Assembly: GCF_900188485.1 (NCBI RefSeq)
Contig: NZ_FZPH01000018.1
Coordinates: 1 to 64,000, forward strand
Origin: Asanoa hainanensis
GTDB lineage: Bacteria; Actinomycetota; Actinomycetes; Mycobacteriales; Micromonosporaceae
DNA: 64,000 nucleotides
Direction: 5' to 3'
Below are positions 1 through 8,011 of this stretch, one piece after another (positions within the stretch are counted from its first letter, which is position 1; each line of letters starts with the position of its first letter). The position numbers and the translations under genes were made by a program. The notes below the pieces were generated by a model. That model saw nothing but the letters and a program-made list of their open reading frames with translations. It had not been told where the DNA came from and ran no database searches.

Positions 1-556
1 GGCCCAGTCGACACCGACCCTCACCGCTCGCGCCGCGCCGCCGTCATCAGTCACACTCAACCCAAGCTCCTCCGCTGCTCAACCCAGTGGGGAAGCACCT
101 GGTGGTTCGGGACATCACCGCCGGACGCTCATTGACGGGCGCTCAACGGCGCAGTAGCCCTGTTGCCAGTCGGGATGTCCCGGACCGCCAGACCCCGCGG
201 AAACTCCCGCAGGCCCTCAAACCGGGGGCTGCAACGGTTGGCGATGATCTAACGGCCCAGGTGCTACCCGGCCATCCAACAACCAGGCAGCACCAGGATC
301 ACCCAATGAGCAACGGTCCGGGCCACCGCGAACCCGGGAAAGCCGGGTTGTATGACGTTGAGAAAGTGGTCTGTATCACGACCTGATCTTGATGCTTCGG
401 GCCTCGTCCAACCTGCCCTTCGGGTGACGTTCGAGCCCGTCGGGATCCGGTAGGGCGCGCGGAGTCCCCAGGGGGTACCGTCGGCGTGGCGTCCGGCGAG
501 CGGCTTCGGCCGCCCACGCCGGTGGGGGAAGATGGTGCCATGAAGGGCGGAGAGCG
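1..556. other. Upstream non-coding stretch, no gene supported
   Basis: I see no convincing gene here. The open frames on either strand lack a good ribosome binding site and resemble no family I know. In related genomes rnhB usually precedes the DUF2469 gene, but no RNase HII end is recognisable in this stretch. It holds one copy of the dispersed intergenic repeat (about 308-349) and, close to its right end, the purine-rich ribosome binding site of the DUF2469 gene. Confidence 0.6.
308..349 (+). repeat. Dispersed intergenic repeat, copy A
   Basis: The core runs from GAGCAACGGTCC through ACCCGGGAAAGCCGGGT. It matches copies near 17.99, 48.41 and (inverted) 29.83 and 51.83 kb at most positions. 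Only the right half of the longer element is clear here. ACCCGG...CCGGGT is a short inverted repeat inside the core. The function is unknown. Confidence 0.6.
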
Positions 557-880
557 ATGAGCGCAGAGGATCTCGAGAAATACGAGACCGAGATGGAGCT
601 GCAGCTCTACCGGGAATACCGCGATATCGTCCGCCAATTCTCTTATGTCGTCGAGACGGAGCGCCGCTTCTACCTCGCCAACCAGGTCGACCTGCACGTC
701 CGCAACTCGGACGGCGAGGTCTACTTCGAGGTCGAGATGCACGACGCCTGGGTCTGGGATATGTACCGTCCTGCCCGCTTCGTCAAGAATGTCCGAGTGA
801 TGACCTTCAAGGACGTCAACGTCGAAGAGCTCGAGAAGCCCGACATCTCCCTCCCGGCCGACTCCGGCTTCGGCAGCTGA
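557..880 (+). CDS. DUF2469 family protein
   Basis: A 107-residue acidic soluble protein with the hallmarks of the actinobacterial DUF2469 family: an N-terminal helix starting MSAEDLEKYE, a central YVVETERRFYLANQVDL stretch and an aromatic-rich WVWDMYRPARFVKNVRV segment. The length matches the family. The ATG at 557 follows GGAGAG at a good distance. The family's biochemical role is not established; it usually sits just downstream of RNase HII and near rpsB, as here. It has no signal peptide or membrane segment, so it is probably cytoplasmic. The identification is firm and the function is open. Confidence 0.9.
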   Translation: MSAEDLEKYETEMELQLYREYRDIVRQFSYVVETERRFYLANQVDLHVRNSDGEVYFEVEMHDAWVWDMYRPARFVKNVRVMTFKDVNVEELEKPDISLPADSGFGS

Positions 881-913
881 CGACGCCTACCACAACGCCA
901 CCCCCGGCGGGCG

Positions 914-922
914 TTATCCACA
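914..922 (+). promoter_or_regulatory. DnaA-box-like 9-mer TTATCCACA
   Basis: A perfect match to the classic DnaA box TTATCCACA, lying between the DUF2469 and M23 genes and followed at once by ATCCACAG. It is one of several such 9-mers in this window; the others read TTGTCCACA, the form preferred in Streptomyces. Binding is inferred, not shown. Confidence 0.45.
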
Positions 923-982
923 ATCCACAGGCCGCCGTACGCGCCGTTGCCGCTCCCCCTGGCCACGACGAGGCTGCCATGC

Positions 983-1771
983 ATGAATCGGTACGCACTC
1001 CGTAACGCCACGCTGTATCTCGCTGCCGTCGTGCTGGTGGTCGCGATCGCGATCCTCGTGCCGGTCGGGAGGCTGGCCTCGCCCTCCGCGGCCAGGTTCG
1101 GGCCGGCGGTCGGCGCCGCGTTGGCCAGAGGATTTCCGGCGGCGGTCCGGGCCGGCCCGGCGGTCACCGTGGCGGCCGCCTACTCGCCCTTGGCCATGCC
1201 GCCGCTATCGGCGGACCTCGCGCCTAACGAGTTCACGTCGCGATCGTCGGCCACGTTGCTCGGCCGGTCGCGTGGAGCACTCCCGTTGTTTGCTCGATCG
1301 CGTGGTCGGGCGCCTGACCTGAGCGAGCCGGGTCCGCCTGTTCTTTCTATGGTGGCGGCACCTGTTGGTCGGTTCAGGCCGCCGGTCGCCCCGCCGCTGC
1401 GGGTCACTCGGCGGTTCGACGGGCCGCCCAGACCCTGGCGGCCGGGTCATCGCGGCGTCGACCTGGCCTCGGTGCCCGGCGCCACCGTGTGGGCGGCCGG
1501 CTCTGGCGAGGTCGTCTTCGCCGGCACCGTGATCAACCGGCAGGTCGTCAGCATCGAGCACGCGGGTGGGCTGCGCACCACCTACGAGCCACTGATCCCG
1601 GCGGTCCGTAAGGGCGACCACGTCGCGGCCGGCGACCCGATCGGGATGGTCGCGCCCGGGCACGCGGGGTGTCCCGCACCGGCCTGCCTGCACTGGGGCC
1701 TACGTCGGGACGGCGAGTATCTCGACCCGATGCTCCTACTTGGCTTCCGGGTCCGGCTGTTGCCCATCTAG
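983..1771 (+). CDS. M23/LytM-like exported peptidase-family protein
   Basis: 262 residues from the ATG at 983; an in-frame ATG at 947 would add 12 residues ahead of the signal. The N-terminus (MNRYALRNATLYLAAVVLVV...) is a membrane anchor or signal of about 25 hydrophobic residues. A disordered Ala/Pro/Arg-rich linker follows, then a C-terminal LytM domain with the metal-binding HRGVD motif (H-x3-D) and a CLHWGLR strand. The usual HxH is therefore CxH: the outer zinc ligand is kept and the first His is replaced, so hydrolytic activity on peptidoglycan is uncertain. The fold assignment is firm. Known M23 proteins cut or bind cell-wall crosslinks outside the membrane. Confidence 0.85.
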   Translation: MNRYALRNATLYLAAVVLVVAIAILVPVGRLASPSAARFGPAVGAALARGFPAAVRAGPAVTVAAAYSPLAMPPLSADLAPNEFTSRSSATLLGRSRGALPLFARSRGRAPDLSEPGPPVLSMVAAPVGRFRPPVAPPLRVTRRFDGPPRPWRPGHRGVDLASVPGATVWAAGSGEVVFAGTVINRQVVSIEHAGGLRTTYEPLIPAVRKGDHVAAGDPIGMVAPGHAGCPAPACLHWGLRRDGEYLDPMLLLGFRVRLLPI

Positions 1772-1807
1772 ACCCCGCCGATCGGTAGGGCCGGCGCTGG
1801 CGGGCGG

Positions 1808-2983
1808 TTATCGGAGAAGGGAGGGGAGGCGTTCGGCGAAGCGGTCGTACTCGGCGGCTTGGTTGTAGACCTGGCCGCAGATCCGCAGCCAGCCACGGCC
1901 GTTCCAGGCGTTGAGGCTGACCTCGGTCTTGAGCTCGTCGGAGATCCGCTCCCGCAGGGTGACGGCATCGGGTTGGGTGGTGGCGACGCCCTCGGGTAAG
2001 GGTAGGAGGCGCATGGGCACGTCGGGGCCGCCCGGGTCGGGCAGCTCCTCCGGTGTCAGGCCCAGGGCCGTGCCGATCACCCGCTGCCCGTAGGCGGCGA
2101 GGGCCGCGTTGTGCTCACGCACGCGGTCGATGCCGAGGCCGCGCAGGGTGAACAGGCCGACCGGCGCGGCCAGCCACGGCGTGTAGTCCAGCGTCGCCTG
2201 GAACTCGACGTTGTCGGGGAAGCCCTTCGGCTGGAGCCACGACACGACGAGCGGCTCGATCTGGTCGACCCAGCGCTCGGCGACGCTGAGCACGGCGGTG
2301 CCGCGCGGCGCGTACGCCCATTTGTGGAAGTTGCCCACCCAGAAGTCGGCGCCGATGCGGTCGACCTCGACCGGCAGCATGCCGGGGGCGTGGGCACCGT
2401 CCACGAGCACCGCCACGCCCAGCCGGGCCGCGACGGTGGCGATGGTCGCGACGGGAAGCTGGTACGCGGTCGACGACGTGACCTGGTCGACGATCAGCAG
2501 CCGGGTGCGGTCCGGACGCAACGCGGCGCGGATCCGCGCCACGACCTCGGTCTCGCTCGCCCGCAGCGGCAGCGTGACCAGGCCGGCCGTGGCACCAGTG
2601 CGGGCGCACTCGCGCTCGACGGCGTATGAGATCGACCCGTACCCGTGGCTGGTGGTCAGGATCTCGTCGCCGGGCCGCAGCCGCAGCGACTGGAGCGCGA
2701 TCGCGATGCCGGTGGTCGCGTTGCCGACCAGCGCGGTGCGGTCCGGGTCGGCGCCGAGGAACGTCGCGAGGTGCCGCCGGGTGTGCGCGATGCGGTCGAA
2801 GAAGCCACGGTCGAAGAACCGCAGCGGGTTGCTCTCGACCTCGTCGCGTAGGCGCTGCTGAGCGCGTTGCACGTTGATCGGCACCGCGCCGAACGAGCCG
2901 TGGTTGAGATGTGCCACGCCCGGGTCGAGCGAGAAGAGCAGCCGGGCACCGGGGATCGGGGTGGGCGGTTGCGGCTCAACCAC
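1808..2983 (-). CDS. Class V aminotransferase (isopenicillin-N epimerase-like)
   Basis: 391 residues with the fold-type I PLP layout of the CefD/NifS group: LNHGSFG near the N-terminus, VDGAHAPG holding the Asp that contacts the PLP ring nitrogen, and GNFHKWAYAPRG with the Schiff-base lysine. Known relatives include isopenicillin-N epimerases and cysteine desulfurase-like enzymes. No beta-lactam genes are nearby, so the true substrate is unknown and epimerase should not be taken literally. It is transcribed divergently from the NUDIX gene, with 72 bp between the starts. The protein is full length and cytoplasmic. Confidence 0.88.
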   Translation of the reverse strand: MVEPQPPTPIPGARLLFSLDPGVAHLNHGSFGAVPINVQRAQQRLRDEVESNPLRFFDRGFFDRIAHTRRHLATFLGADPDRTALVGNATTGIAIALQSLRLRPGDEILTTSHGYGSISYAVERECARTGATAGLVTLPLRASETEVVARIRAALRPDRTRLLIVDQVTSSTAYQLPVATIATVAARLGVAVLVDGAHAPGMLPVEVDRIGADFWVGNFHKWAYAPRGTAVLSVAERWVDQIEPLVVSWLQPKGFPDNVEFQATLDYTPWLAAPVGLFTLRGLGIDRVREHNAALAAYGQRVIGTALGLTPEELPDPGGPDVPMRLLPLPEGVATTQPDAVTLRERISDELKTEVSLNAWNGRGWLRICGQVYNQAAEYDRFAERLPSLLR

Positions 2984-3055
2984 GCGTGGACCTCATACCG
3001 ATGATCGTACGAGTCGTCCCGCTGATCGGGGCCGGGTCCGCCGTAGGCTTCGTGA

Positions 3056-3553
3056 ATGGCCTCCCGCGACGCGCACTGCTCGTTCTGTGGCGCCGCCTAC
3101 GCGCCCGACCAGCCCTGGCCGCGGGTCTGCGCGGCGTGCGGCGAGACCACGTACCGCAACCCGGTCCCGGTCGCGGTCGCGGTGCTGCCGGTCGACGACG
3201 GCGTGCTGGTCATCCGGCGGGCGATCCCGCCGCGCGTGGGCCTGCTGGCCTTGCCGGGCGGCTTCGTCGACCACGGCGAGTCATGGCAGCGGGCGGTGAC
3301 CCGCGAGCTGTTTGAGGAGACCGGGATCGTGGTCGCGGATTCCGACGTGTCACTCTTCGACGTGCACAGCGCCCCGGACGGCACGGTGCTCATCTTCGGC
3401 CTGCTCCCGGCGACGACCGCGGCGGCGCTGCCGGCGTCGACCCCGAACGCCGAGGTCGCCGGCTGGCAGGTCACGCGCGACACCACCGACCTGGCCTTCG
3501 ACCTGCACGCCCGAGTCCTGACCCGCTACCTTTCGGACCGAATCTCCGCCTGA
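3056..3553 (+). CDS. NUDIX hydrolase with N-terminal zinc ribbon
   Basis: 165 residues. Residues 6-30 carry two CxxC knuckles (CSFC and CAAC), a zinc ribbon as in NudC/YjaD-type pyrophosphatases, followed by TYRNP. The NUDIX box is complete: G-x5-E-x7-REL-x-EE-x-GI, from GGFVDHGE to REL-FEETGI. Family members cleave nucleoside diphosphates linked to another group (NADH, ADP-ribose, dNTPs); the particular substrate cannot be read from the sequence. The ATG at 3056 has a weak ribosome site. The next gene follows after 14 bp and probably shares its transcript. Confidence 0.88.
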   Translation: MASRDAHCSFCGAAYAPDQPWPRVCAACGETTYRNPVPVAVAVLPVDDGVLVIRRAIPPRVGLLALPGGFVDHGESWQRAVTRELFEETGIVVADSDVSLFDVHSAPDGTVLIFGLLPATTAAALPASTPNAEVAGWQVTRDTTDLAFDLHARVLTRYLSDRISA

Positions 3554-3567
3554 CCCCACCCCGCACG

Positions 3568-3990
3568 ATGGACAAGGCGGGAGGGCGTACCGTCGCGATC
3601 GTGCTTGAACGTGTTCAACTTCCCTATTCGACGCCCGGGCAGCGGGCCCTTGCGTGGCTCGCCGCCGGATACTGCGCCAGCATCGCCGCCGTTATCGCGC
3701 CGGACTGGCCGGAACTCACTCCGTTCCTCGCCATCCCCGTCCTGGCCACCGCCCTGCCGGCCGTCATCCGCCCGCCGCGCGGTTTCCAGGTCGCGATCGG
3801 TTTGGCGATCGCGGCGCTCGTGCCGTTCAGCGTGTTGTTCTACTTCCTCGCCTGCGTGCATCTGGCGGCCGTCATCCCCTTGGCGCTCGCGCCGACCCGG
3901 GCCGCCGCCCGCGCACCGGTCATCCTCGGTGTGACCTGCGGCGCGCTGCTCCTGTTGCCGCTCGGGTTCTTAGCCGACGCGACGTGGTGA
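3568..3990 (+). CDS. Small multi-pass membrane protein, unknown function
   Basis: 140 residues with roughly four hydrophobic segments (about 27-45, 50-66, 75-110 as a pair, 117-135) and a short cytoplasmic N-terminus. I do not recognise a family. It lies 14 bp behind the NUDIX gene and ends 2 bp from the end of the convergent xerC gene. A GTG at 3601 is an alternative start that would trim a basic leader without a clear ribosome site. Coding character (GC-rich third positions, coherent hydrophobicity) supports a real gene. Confidence 0.6.
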   Translation: MDKAGGRTVAIVLERVQLPYSTPGQRALAWLAAGYCASIAAVIAPDWPELTPFLAIPVLATALPAVIRPPRGFQVAIGLAIAALVPFSVLFYFLACVHLAAVIPLALAPTRAAARAPVILGVTCGALLLLPLGFLADATW

Positions 3991-3992
3991 GG

Positions 3993-4940
3993 TCAGGCGC
4001 GCGGGTGGGCCTGGCGGTAGGCGGCGCGCAGGCGCTCCATGGAGACGTGTGTGTAGATCTGCGTCGTGGCGAGTGACGCGTGCCCGAGCAGCTCCTGCAC
4101 CGCCCGCAGGTCGGCACCGCCCTCCAGCAGGTGGGTGGCGGCCGAGTGGCGGAGACCGTGCGGCGTGGTGTGGGGGAGGCCGGACGCTCGGGCGTACCCG
4201 CTGACGAGCCGCCGCACCACCGTCGCCTGCAGGCGGCCACCCCGCGCGCCGAGGAACAACGCGTCGGCGCTGGCGGGCGTGGACAGCGCGGACCGGCCCA
4301 ACCGGAGCCAGTCGTCGACCGCCTCCTGCGCCGGTTGTCCATAAGGGACCGAGCGTTCCTTGTTGCCCTTGCCGAGCACCCGGACCACGCGACGGCCGGC
4401 GTCGACGTCGGCCCGGTCCAGTCCGCACAGCTCGCTGACCCGGATGCCGGTGGCGTACAGCAGCTCCAACACCGCGCGGTCGCGCAGCAGCGTCGGCGCG
4501 GCCTCGTCACCCGGTGCCAGCACGAGCTCGGTCGCCTGGTCGGCGCGCAGCACGGCGGGCAGGTCGCGGTTCGCCTTGGGCGTGGCGAGTTGGGCGCCGA
4601 CATCGCTGTCCAGCAGCCCGCCGCGGTGCGCCCACGCGCTGAACGTGCGGGCCGCGGCGGCCCTGCGGGCCAGGGAGGCACGGGCGCCGCCGAGCGTACG
4701 CAGGCGGGCCAGCCAACTGCGCAGCACGGCGAGGTCGAGGTCGCCCGGGGTCGCGCCGCCCATCCGCACGGCGTGGTCGAGCAACGAGACGACATCGCCG
4801 ACGTACGCGCGTACGGTGTGGGCCGATCGATTCTCGACCTGTGCCAGGTGCCGCGCGAACTCGTCGACCGCCTCGCGCATCGCGGGCGGAAGCGACTCGT
4901 GGAGTGCCTGCGTCGATCGGGCCATCACCGCGACGGTCAC
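3993..4940 (-). CDS. xerC: Tyrosine recombinase XerC
   Basis: 315 residues. The N-terminal SAM-like core-binding domain starts near VDEFARHLAQVENRSAHT. The catalytic domain shows every tyrosine-recombinase residue: Arg in GIRVSELCGLD, Lys in GKGNKER, H-x2-R in HGLRHSAATH, His in LLGHASL and the nucleophile Tyr in TQIYTHVS. XerC acts at dif with XerD to resolve chromosome dimers. The position upstream of rpsB near yraN-comM-dprA is the usual actinobacterial site for the host xerC, which argues against a phage integrase. GTG at 4940 was chosen; an in-frame ATG at 4925 is possible. Confidence 0.88.
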   Translation of the reverse strand: MTVAVMARSTQALHESLPPAMREAVDEFARHLAQVENRSAHTVRAYVGDVVSLLDHAVRMGGATPGDLDLAVLRSWLARLRTLGGARASLARRAAAARTFSAWAHRGGLLDSDVGAQLATPKANRDLPAVLRADQATELVLAPGDEAAPTLLRDRAVLELLYATGIRVSELCGLDRADVDAGRRVVRVLGKGNKERSVPYGQPAQEAVDDWLRLGRSALSTPASADALFLGARGGRLQATVVRRLVSGYARASGLPHTTPHGLRHSAATHLLEGGADLRAVQELLGHASLATTQIYTHVSMERLRAAYRQAHPRA

Positions 4941-4979
4941 CGCCGTCGGACCTCACGTCAAGCCGCCGCGCCGTCGTTG

Positions 4980-5840
4980 TCAGGCGGCCGCTAATCCGGC
5001 GGCGATGATCAGGCCGAGGCCGACGACGAGGTAAACGGCCGGTGGGCGCAGCCAGCCGCCCGGGCCCTCGGCGGCCCGCGCACCACCCGTCGTGGCGGCG
5101 TAGAGGCCGGCCGCGAGCAGGGGGAGGCCGGCGATCAGCAGCATTCCGGAGACGATGCCCGCGATGACCAGGTCGCCGCTGAACATCGAGTCGAAGAAGA
5201 TCCGCAGTGCGCCGATCTCGAAGATGGCGGTGACCACGCCGTAGATCAGCAACAGGCCCGGCCGGCGCGTGCGGTAGACGCCGTCGGCGGGCGCACCGGG
5301 TGCGGCACCCGGGCGGCGCATCGGCTCGGTCGGGAAGCGCTGGGTCTCGTCCCGCGGTGCGATGGGCGGCATCAGGCCCGTGGGCGCGTTCAGACCGTCG
5401 GCGGGCAGACCCGGTCCGCCCGGCCCTGGTTCGGGGAGCGACAGCGGCGGCGGCACCGGCTCGCCGACCGGGATGTGCGGCTCCATCGGCACGGAACGGG
5501 GCATCTCGCCCGTCGCCGGGGCGCTCGGGTCGACCGCGTACAACCTCGGGGGTCCGTCGTCCATCGGGCGCCGCATGCCGTCGGCCGGCAACGGGCGCGC
5601 GGAGGTGTTCCACGACGGCTGGTCCGGCGGGCCGTCGCCGCTCCACCGCGGATCGCCCGGTGCGCCGCCGTAGCCGCTCACGAACCCGTTGAACGACGGC
5701 TCGGCACCGCGGTCGCCGCCGGCCTCGCGGGGGTAGCCACCCTCGCGCCAGCCGCCACCGCCCGTGCCCTGGTCGTCATCGGTCCAGCGCTGTTGCTGCT
5801 CGTCGTCCGGGTACCCGCGTCGTCCGTCCACGCGCCGCAC
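4980..5840 (-). CDS. Membrane protein with Pro/Gly-rich N-terminal half, unknown
   Basis: 286 residues. The first ~185 are low-complexity, rich in Gly, Pro, Asp and Arg, and look disordered. The last ~100 contain three to four transmembrane helices (LLLIYGVVTAIFEIGALRIF, LVIAGIVSGMLLIAGLPLLAAGLY, AVYLVVGLGLIIAAGLAAA). I recognise no named family; the layout resembles many actinobacterial proteins with a cytoplasmic disordered tail and a small membrane domain. It is transcribed away from yraN and lies upstream of xerC with a 39-bp gap. GTG start at 5840. Confidence 0.65.
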   Translation of the reverse strand: MRRVDGRRGYPDDEQQQRWTDDDQGTGGGGWREGGYPREAGGDRGAEPSFNGFVSGYGGAPGDPRWSGDGPPDQPSWNTSARPLPADGMRRPMDDGPPRLYAVDPSAPATGEMPRSVPMEPHIPVGEPVPPPLSLPEPGPGGPGLPADGLNAPTGLMPPIAPRDETQRFPTEPMRRPGAAPGAPADGVYRTRRPGLLLIYGVVTAIFEIGALRIFFDSMFSGDLVIAGIVSGMLLIAGLPLLAAGLYAATTGGARAAEGPGGWLRPPAVYLVVGLGLIIAAGLAAA

Positions 5841-5969
5841 GGTAATTGAGGTTCCTCGGAACCGGCCAGCCGGGTATCCGAAATGCGAGTTTAAGCGCGG
5901 CGATTCCGGTCCCGGTGGAGTGATGTATCACGCTCCGTGGTGCTGGGCGCCGGTTTCCACAGGCCATCG

Positions 5970-5978
5970 TTGTCCACA
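5970..5978 (+). promoter_or_regulatory. DnaA-box-like 9-mer TTGTCCACA
   Basis: An exact Streptomyces-type DnaA box, 43 bp before the yraN start. A weaker relative, GTTTCCACA, sits 17 bp upstream (5953-5961). With the two boxes at 6409-6434 it brackets yraN. Confidence 0.5.
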
Positions 5979-6021
5979 GGGGAGGGTGCGGTCTCACCTG
6001 TTGGTCACGCATCGTCGGCCC

Positions 6022-6384
6022 ATGACGGTGGTACGACAGGCATTCGGCGCGTGGGGTGAACGGCGGGCGGCGCAGCACCTGGCCGACGAGAGCTTCCGGA
6101 TCGTCGCGCGCAACTGGCGCTGCCCGCTCGGTGAGATCGACATCATCGCGTGGGACGGCGACGCACTGGTCTTCTGCGAGGTGAAGACCCGGCGCGGGCT
6201 CGGCTTCGGTGTGCCGGCCGAGGCGGTGGTGGCGGCCAAGGCGCGCCGCCTGCGCAGGCTCGGGGCGCGGTGGCTGGCCCTGCACACCAACGCGCATCCG
6301 CGCGAGATCCGGTTCGACGTGATCGCCGTCCTGGTCCGTCGTCCGGGCAACGTCGAGATAGACCACATCCGTGGCGCCTTCTAG
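6022..6384 (+). CDS. yraN: YraN/UPF0102 family putative nuclease-fold protein
   Basis: 120 residues from the ATG at 6022. An upstream extension of the frame is open but has no homology character. The segment GEIDIIAWDG ... FCEVKTRR carries the Asp and the E-x-K of a Holliday-junction-resolvase-like PD-(D/E)xK fold, typical of UPF0102. The conserved N-terminal GAWGERRAAQHL is also present. The family is often encoded next to comM/yifB and dprA, and a role in DNA processing is suspected but unproven. DnaA-box 9-mers lie on both sides of the gene. Confidence 0.88.
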   Translation: MTVVRQAFGAWGERRAAQHLADESFRIVARNWRCPLGEIDIIAWDGDALVFCEVKTRRGLGFGVPAEAVVAAKARRLRRLGARWLALHTNAHPREIRFDVIAVLVRRPGNVEIDHIRGAF

Positions 6385-6408
6385 CACAGTCCGGGCACGG
6401 CGTGTGCG

Positions 6409-6434
6409 TTGTCCACAACCGAGAGTTGTCCACA
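6409..6434 (+). promoter_or_regulatory. Pair of DnaA-box-like 9-mers TTGTCCACA
   Basis: Two exact TTGTCCACA copies in the same orientation (6409-6417 and 6426-6434), starts 17 bp apart, in the short gap between yraN and the comM-like gene. Such spaced identical boxes suggest DnaA binding, possibly as a titration site or for control of the downstream gene. This is inferred from sequence only. Confidence 0.55.
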
Positions 6435-6478
6435 GGCGTCGAGCGGGATCATGCCTCCGCCCGGCACCGTCGTACCTC

Positions 6479-8011
6479 GTGAGCTACGCGAAGGTGCTGT
6501 CCGTCGGGTTGGTCGGTGTCACCGGACACCTGGTCGAGGTCGAGGCCGACCTCTCCGCCGGGCTGCCCGCCGTCGTGATGTCCGGGCTGCCGGACACGGC
6601 TCTCAACGAAGCCCGCGACCGGGTACGAGCGGCGGTTGTCAACTCCGGTGAGCGCTGGCCCAACCGGCGCATCACCGTCAACCTGCTGCCCGCGACCCTG
6701 CCCAAATACGGCTCTGCCTTCGACATGGGCATCGCGGCGGCACTGTTGGGGGCGGCCGGCGAGCTACCGCTAGCTGCCCTCGACGGTGTCGTGATCCTGG
6801 GTGAGCTAGGTCTCGACGGCAGCGTGCGCCCCGTGCGCGGGGTGTTGCCGATGGTCGTCGCGGCCCTGCGCGCCGGCATCAACCGCGCGGTGGTGCCGCT
6901 GGCCAACGCGGCCGAGGCCGCGGTCGTGCCGGGCGTCACGGTCAAGGCGGTCGAGACCCTGCACCGGCTGGTGGCCTACGTCCGCACCGGTGGCGCGTTG
7001 CTCGACCCGCCCTCCGACCACCCGCCACCCGAGCCGCCGATGCTCGACCTGGCCGACATCGCGGGCCAGGCAATGGGCCGGCGCGCGATCGAGGTGGCTG
7101 CCGCCGGCGGACATCACGTGGCCCTCTTCGGTCCGCCAGGTGCTGGGAAAACGATGCTCGCCGAGCGGTTGCCGTCGCTGCTGCCTGCGCTTGACGACGA
7201 CGCCGCCCTCGAGGTCTCGGCGTTGCACTCGGTGGCCGGGTTGCTGCCCGAGGGCGGTCGCCTGGTGCGTCGCCCGCCGTTCCAGGCTCCGCACCATTCG
7301 GCGACGCTCGCCGCGCTGGTCGGTGGCGGCTCCGGTCTGGCCCGACCGGGCGCGGTCTCGCTGGCGCATCGAGGCGTCCTGTTTCTAGACGAAGCCCCCG
7401 AATTCGCCGCCAGGGCGCTCGAGGCGCTCCGCCAGCCGCTGGAGTCCGGCCGGGTGCTGCTGAGCCGCACGGGCGGCACGACCGAATACCCGGCCAGGGT
7501 CCAGCTCGTCGTCGCGGCCAACCCCTGCCCCTGTGCCAAGCCGCAGGGAGACGCGCACTGCGAGTGCACGCCGCTGGCCCGGCGCCGCTACCTGGGCCGG
7601 CTGTCGGGGCCGCTGCTCGACCGCATCGACGTCCAGATCGAGCTGATGCCGGTCACCGCCGCCGACCTGTTCGTCACCAGCGGCGGTGGCGAGCCGTCGG
7701 CCGACGTGGCCGAGCGGGTGGCCAAGGCCCGGGCGGCCGCGTCCGCGCGCTGGTCGGCCGAGCGCTGGCGGGTCAACGCCGAAGTGCCCGGCCCGCGCCT
7801 GCGCCAGCCACCCTGGCGGTTGCCGCCGCGCGACACCCAGCCGTTGCGCCGGCGGCTCGACAGCGGGTCGTTGTCGGCCCGGGGCTTCGACCGGGTCCTC
7901 CGGCTGGCCTGGTCGATCGCCGATCTCGACGGCCGCGACCGGCCGAACGTTGACGACGTCGACGAGGCGCTGGCGCTCCGTACGGGTGGCGGGAGGCGGT
8001 TCGATGGCTGA
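6479..8011 (+). CDS. comM: YifB/ComM family Mg-chelatase-like AAA+ ATPase
   Basis: 510 residues from GTG at 6479 (start SYAKVLSVGLVGVTG, the family's usual beginning). The N-terminal ~190 residues form the Lon-like fold (ChlI domain), followed by an AAA+ module with Walker A FGPPGAGKTML, Walker B VLFLDEAPEF and the PCPC zinc-knuckle insert typical of ComM. In naturally competent bacteria ComM is a hexameric helicase that drives branch migration during integration of transforming DNA. It overlaps dprA by 8 bp, so the two are translated from one message. The upstream gap has two DnaA-box 9-mers and no strong ribosome site. Confidence 0.9.
   Translation: MSYAKVLSVGLVGVTGHLVEVEADLSAGLPAVVMSGLPDTALNEARDRVRAAVVNSGERWPNRRITVNLLPATLPKYGSAFDMGIAAALLGAAGELPLAALDGVVILGELGLDGSVRPVRGVLPMVVAALRAGINRAVVPLANAAEAAVVPGVTVKAVETLHRLVAYVRTGGALLDPPSDHPPPEPPMLDLADIAGQAMGRRAIEVAAAGGHHVALFGPPGAGKTMLAERLPSLLPALDDDAALEVSALHSVAGLLPEGGRLVRRPPFQAPHHSATLAALVGGGSGLARPGAVSLAHRGVLFLDEAPEFAARALEALRQPLESGRVLLSRTGGTTEYPARVQLVVAANPCPCAKPQGDAHCECTPLARRRYLGRLSGPLLDRIDVQIELMPVTAADLFVTSGGGEPSADVAERVAKARAAASARWSAERWRVNAEVPGPRLRQPPWRLPPRDTQPLRRRLDSGSLSARGFDRVLRLAWSIADLDGRDRPNVDDVDEALALRTGGGRRFDG

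Noticed and set aside
87-386. 99-codon frame at the left end
   Set aside because: It has no family resemblance or ribosome site and contains dispersed repeat copy A.
4329-4344. TTGTCCATA near 4333 as a further DnaA box
   Set aside because: It has one mismatch and lies inside the xerC coding region, where it can be explained by codons.
3993-4940. Phage or integrative-element integrase
   Set aside because: All motifs fit XerC, the place matches the host xerC locus, and no att sites, excisionase or cargo genes are nearby.
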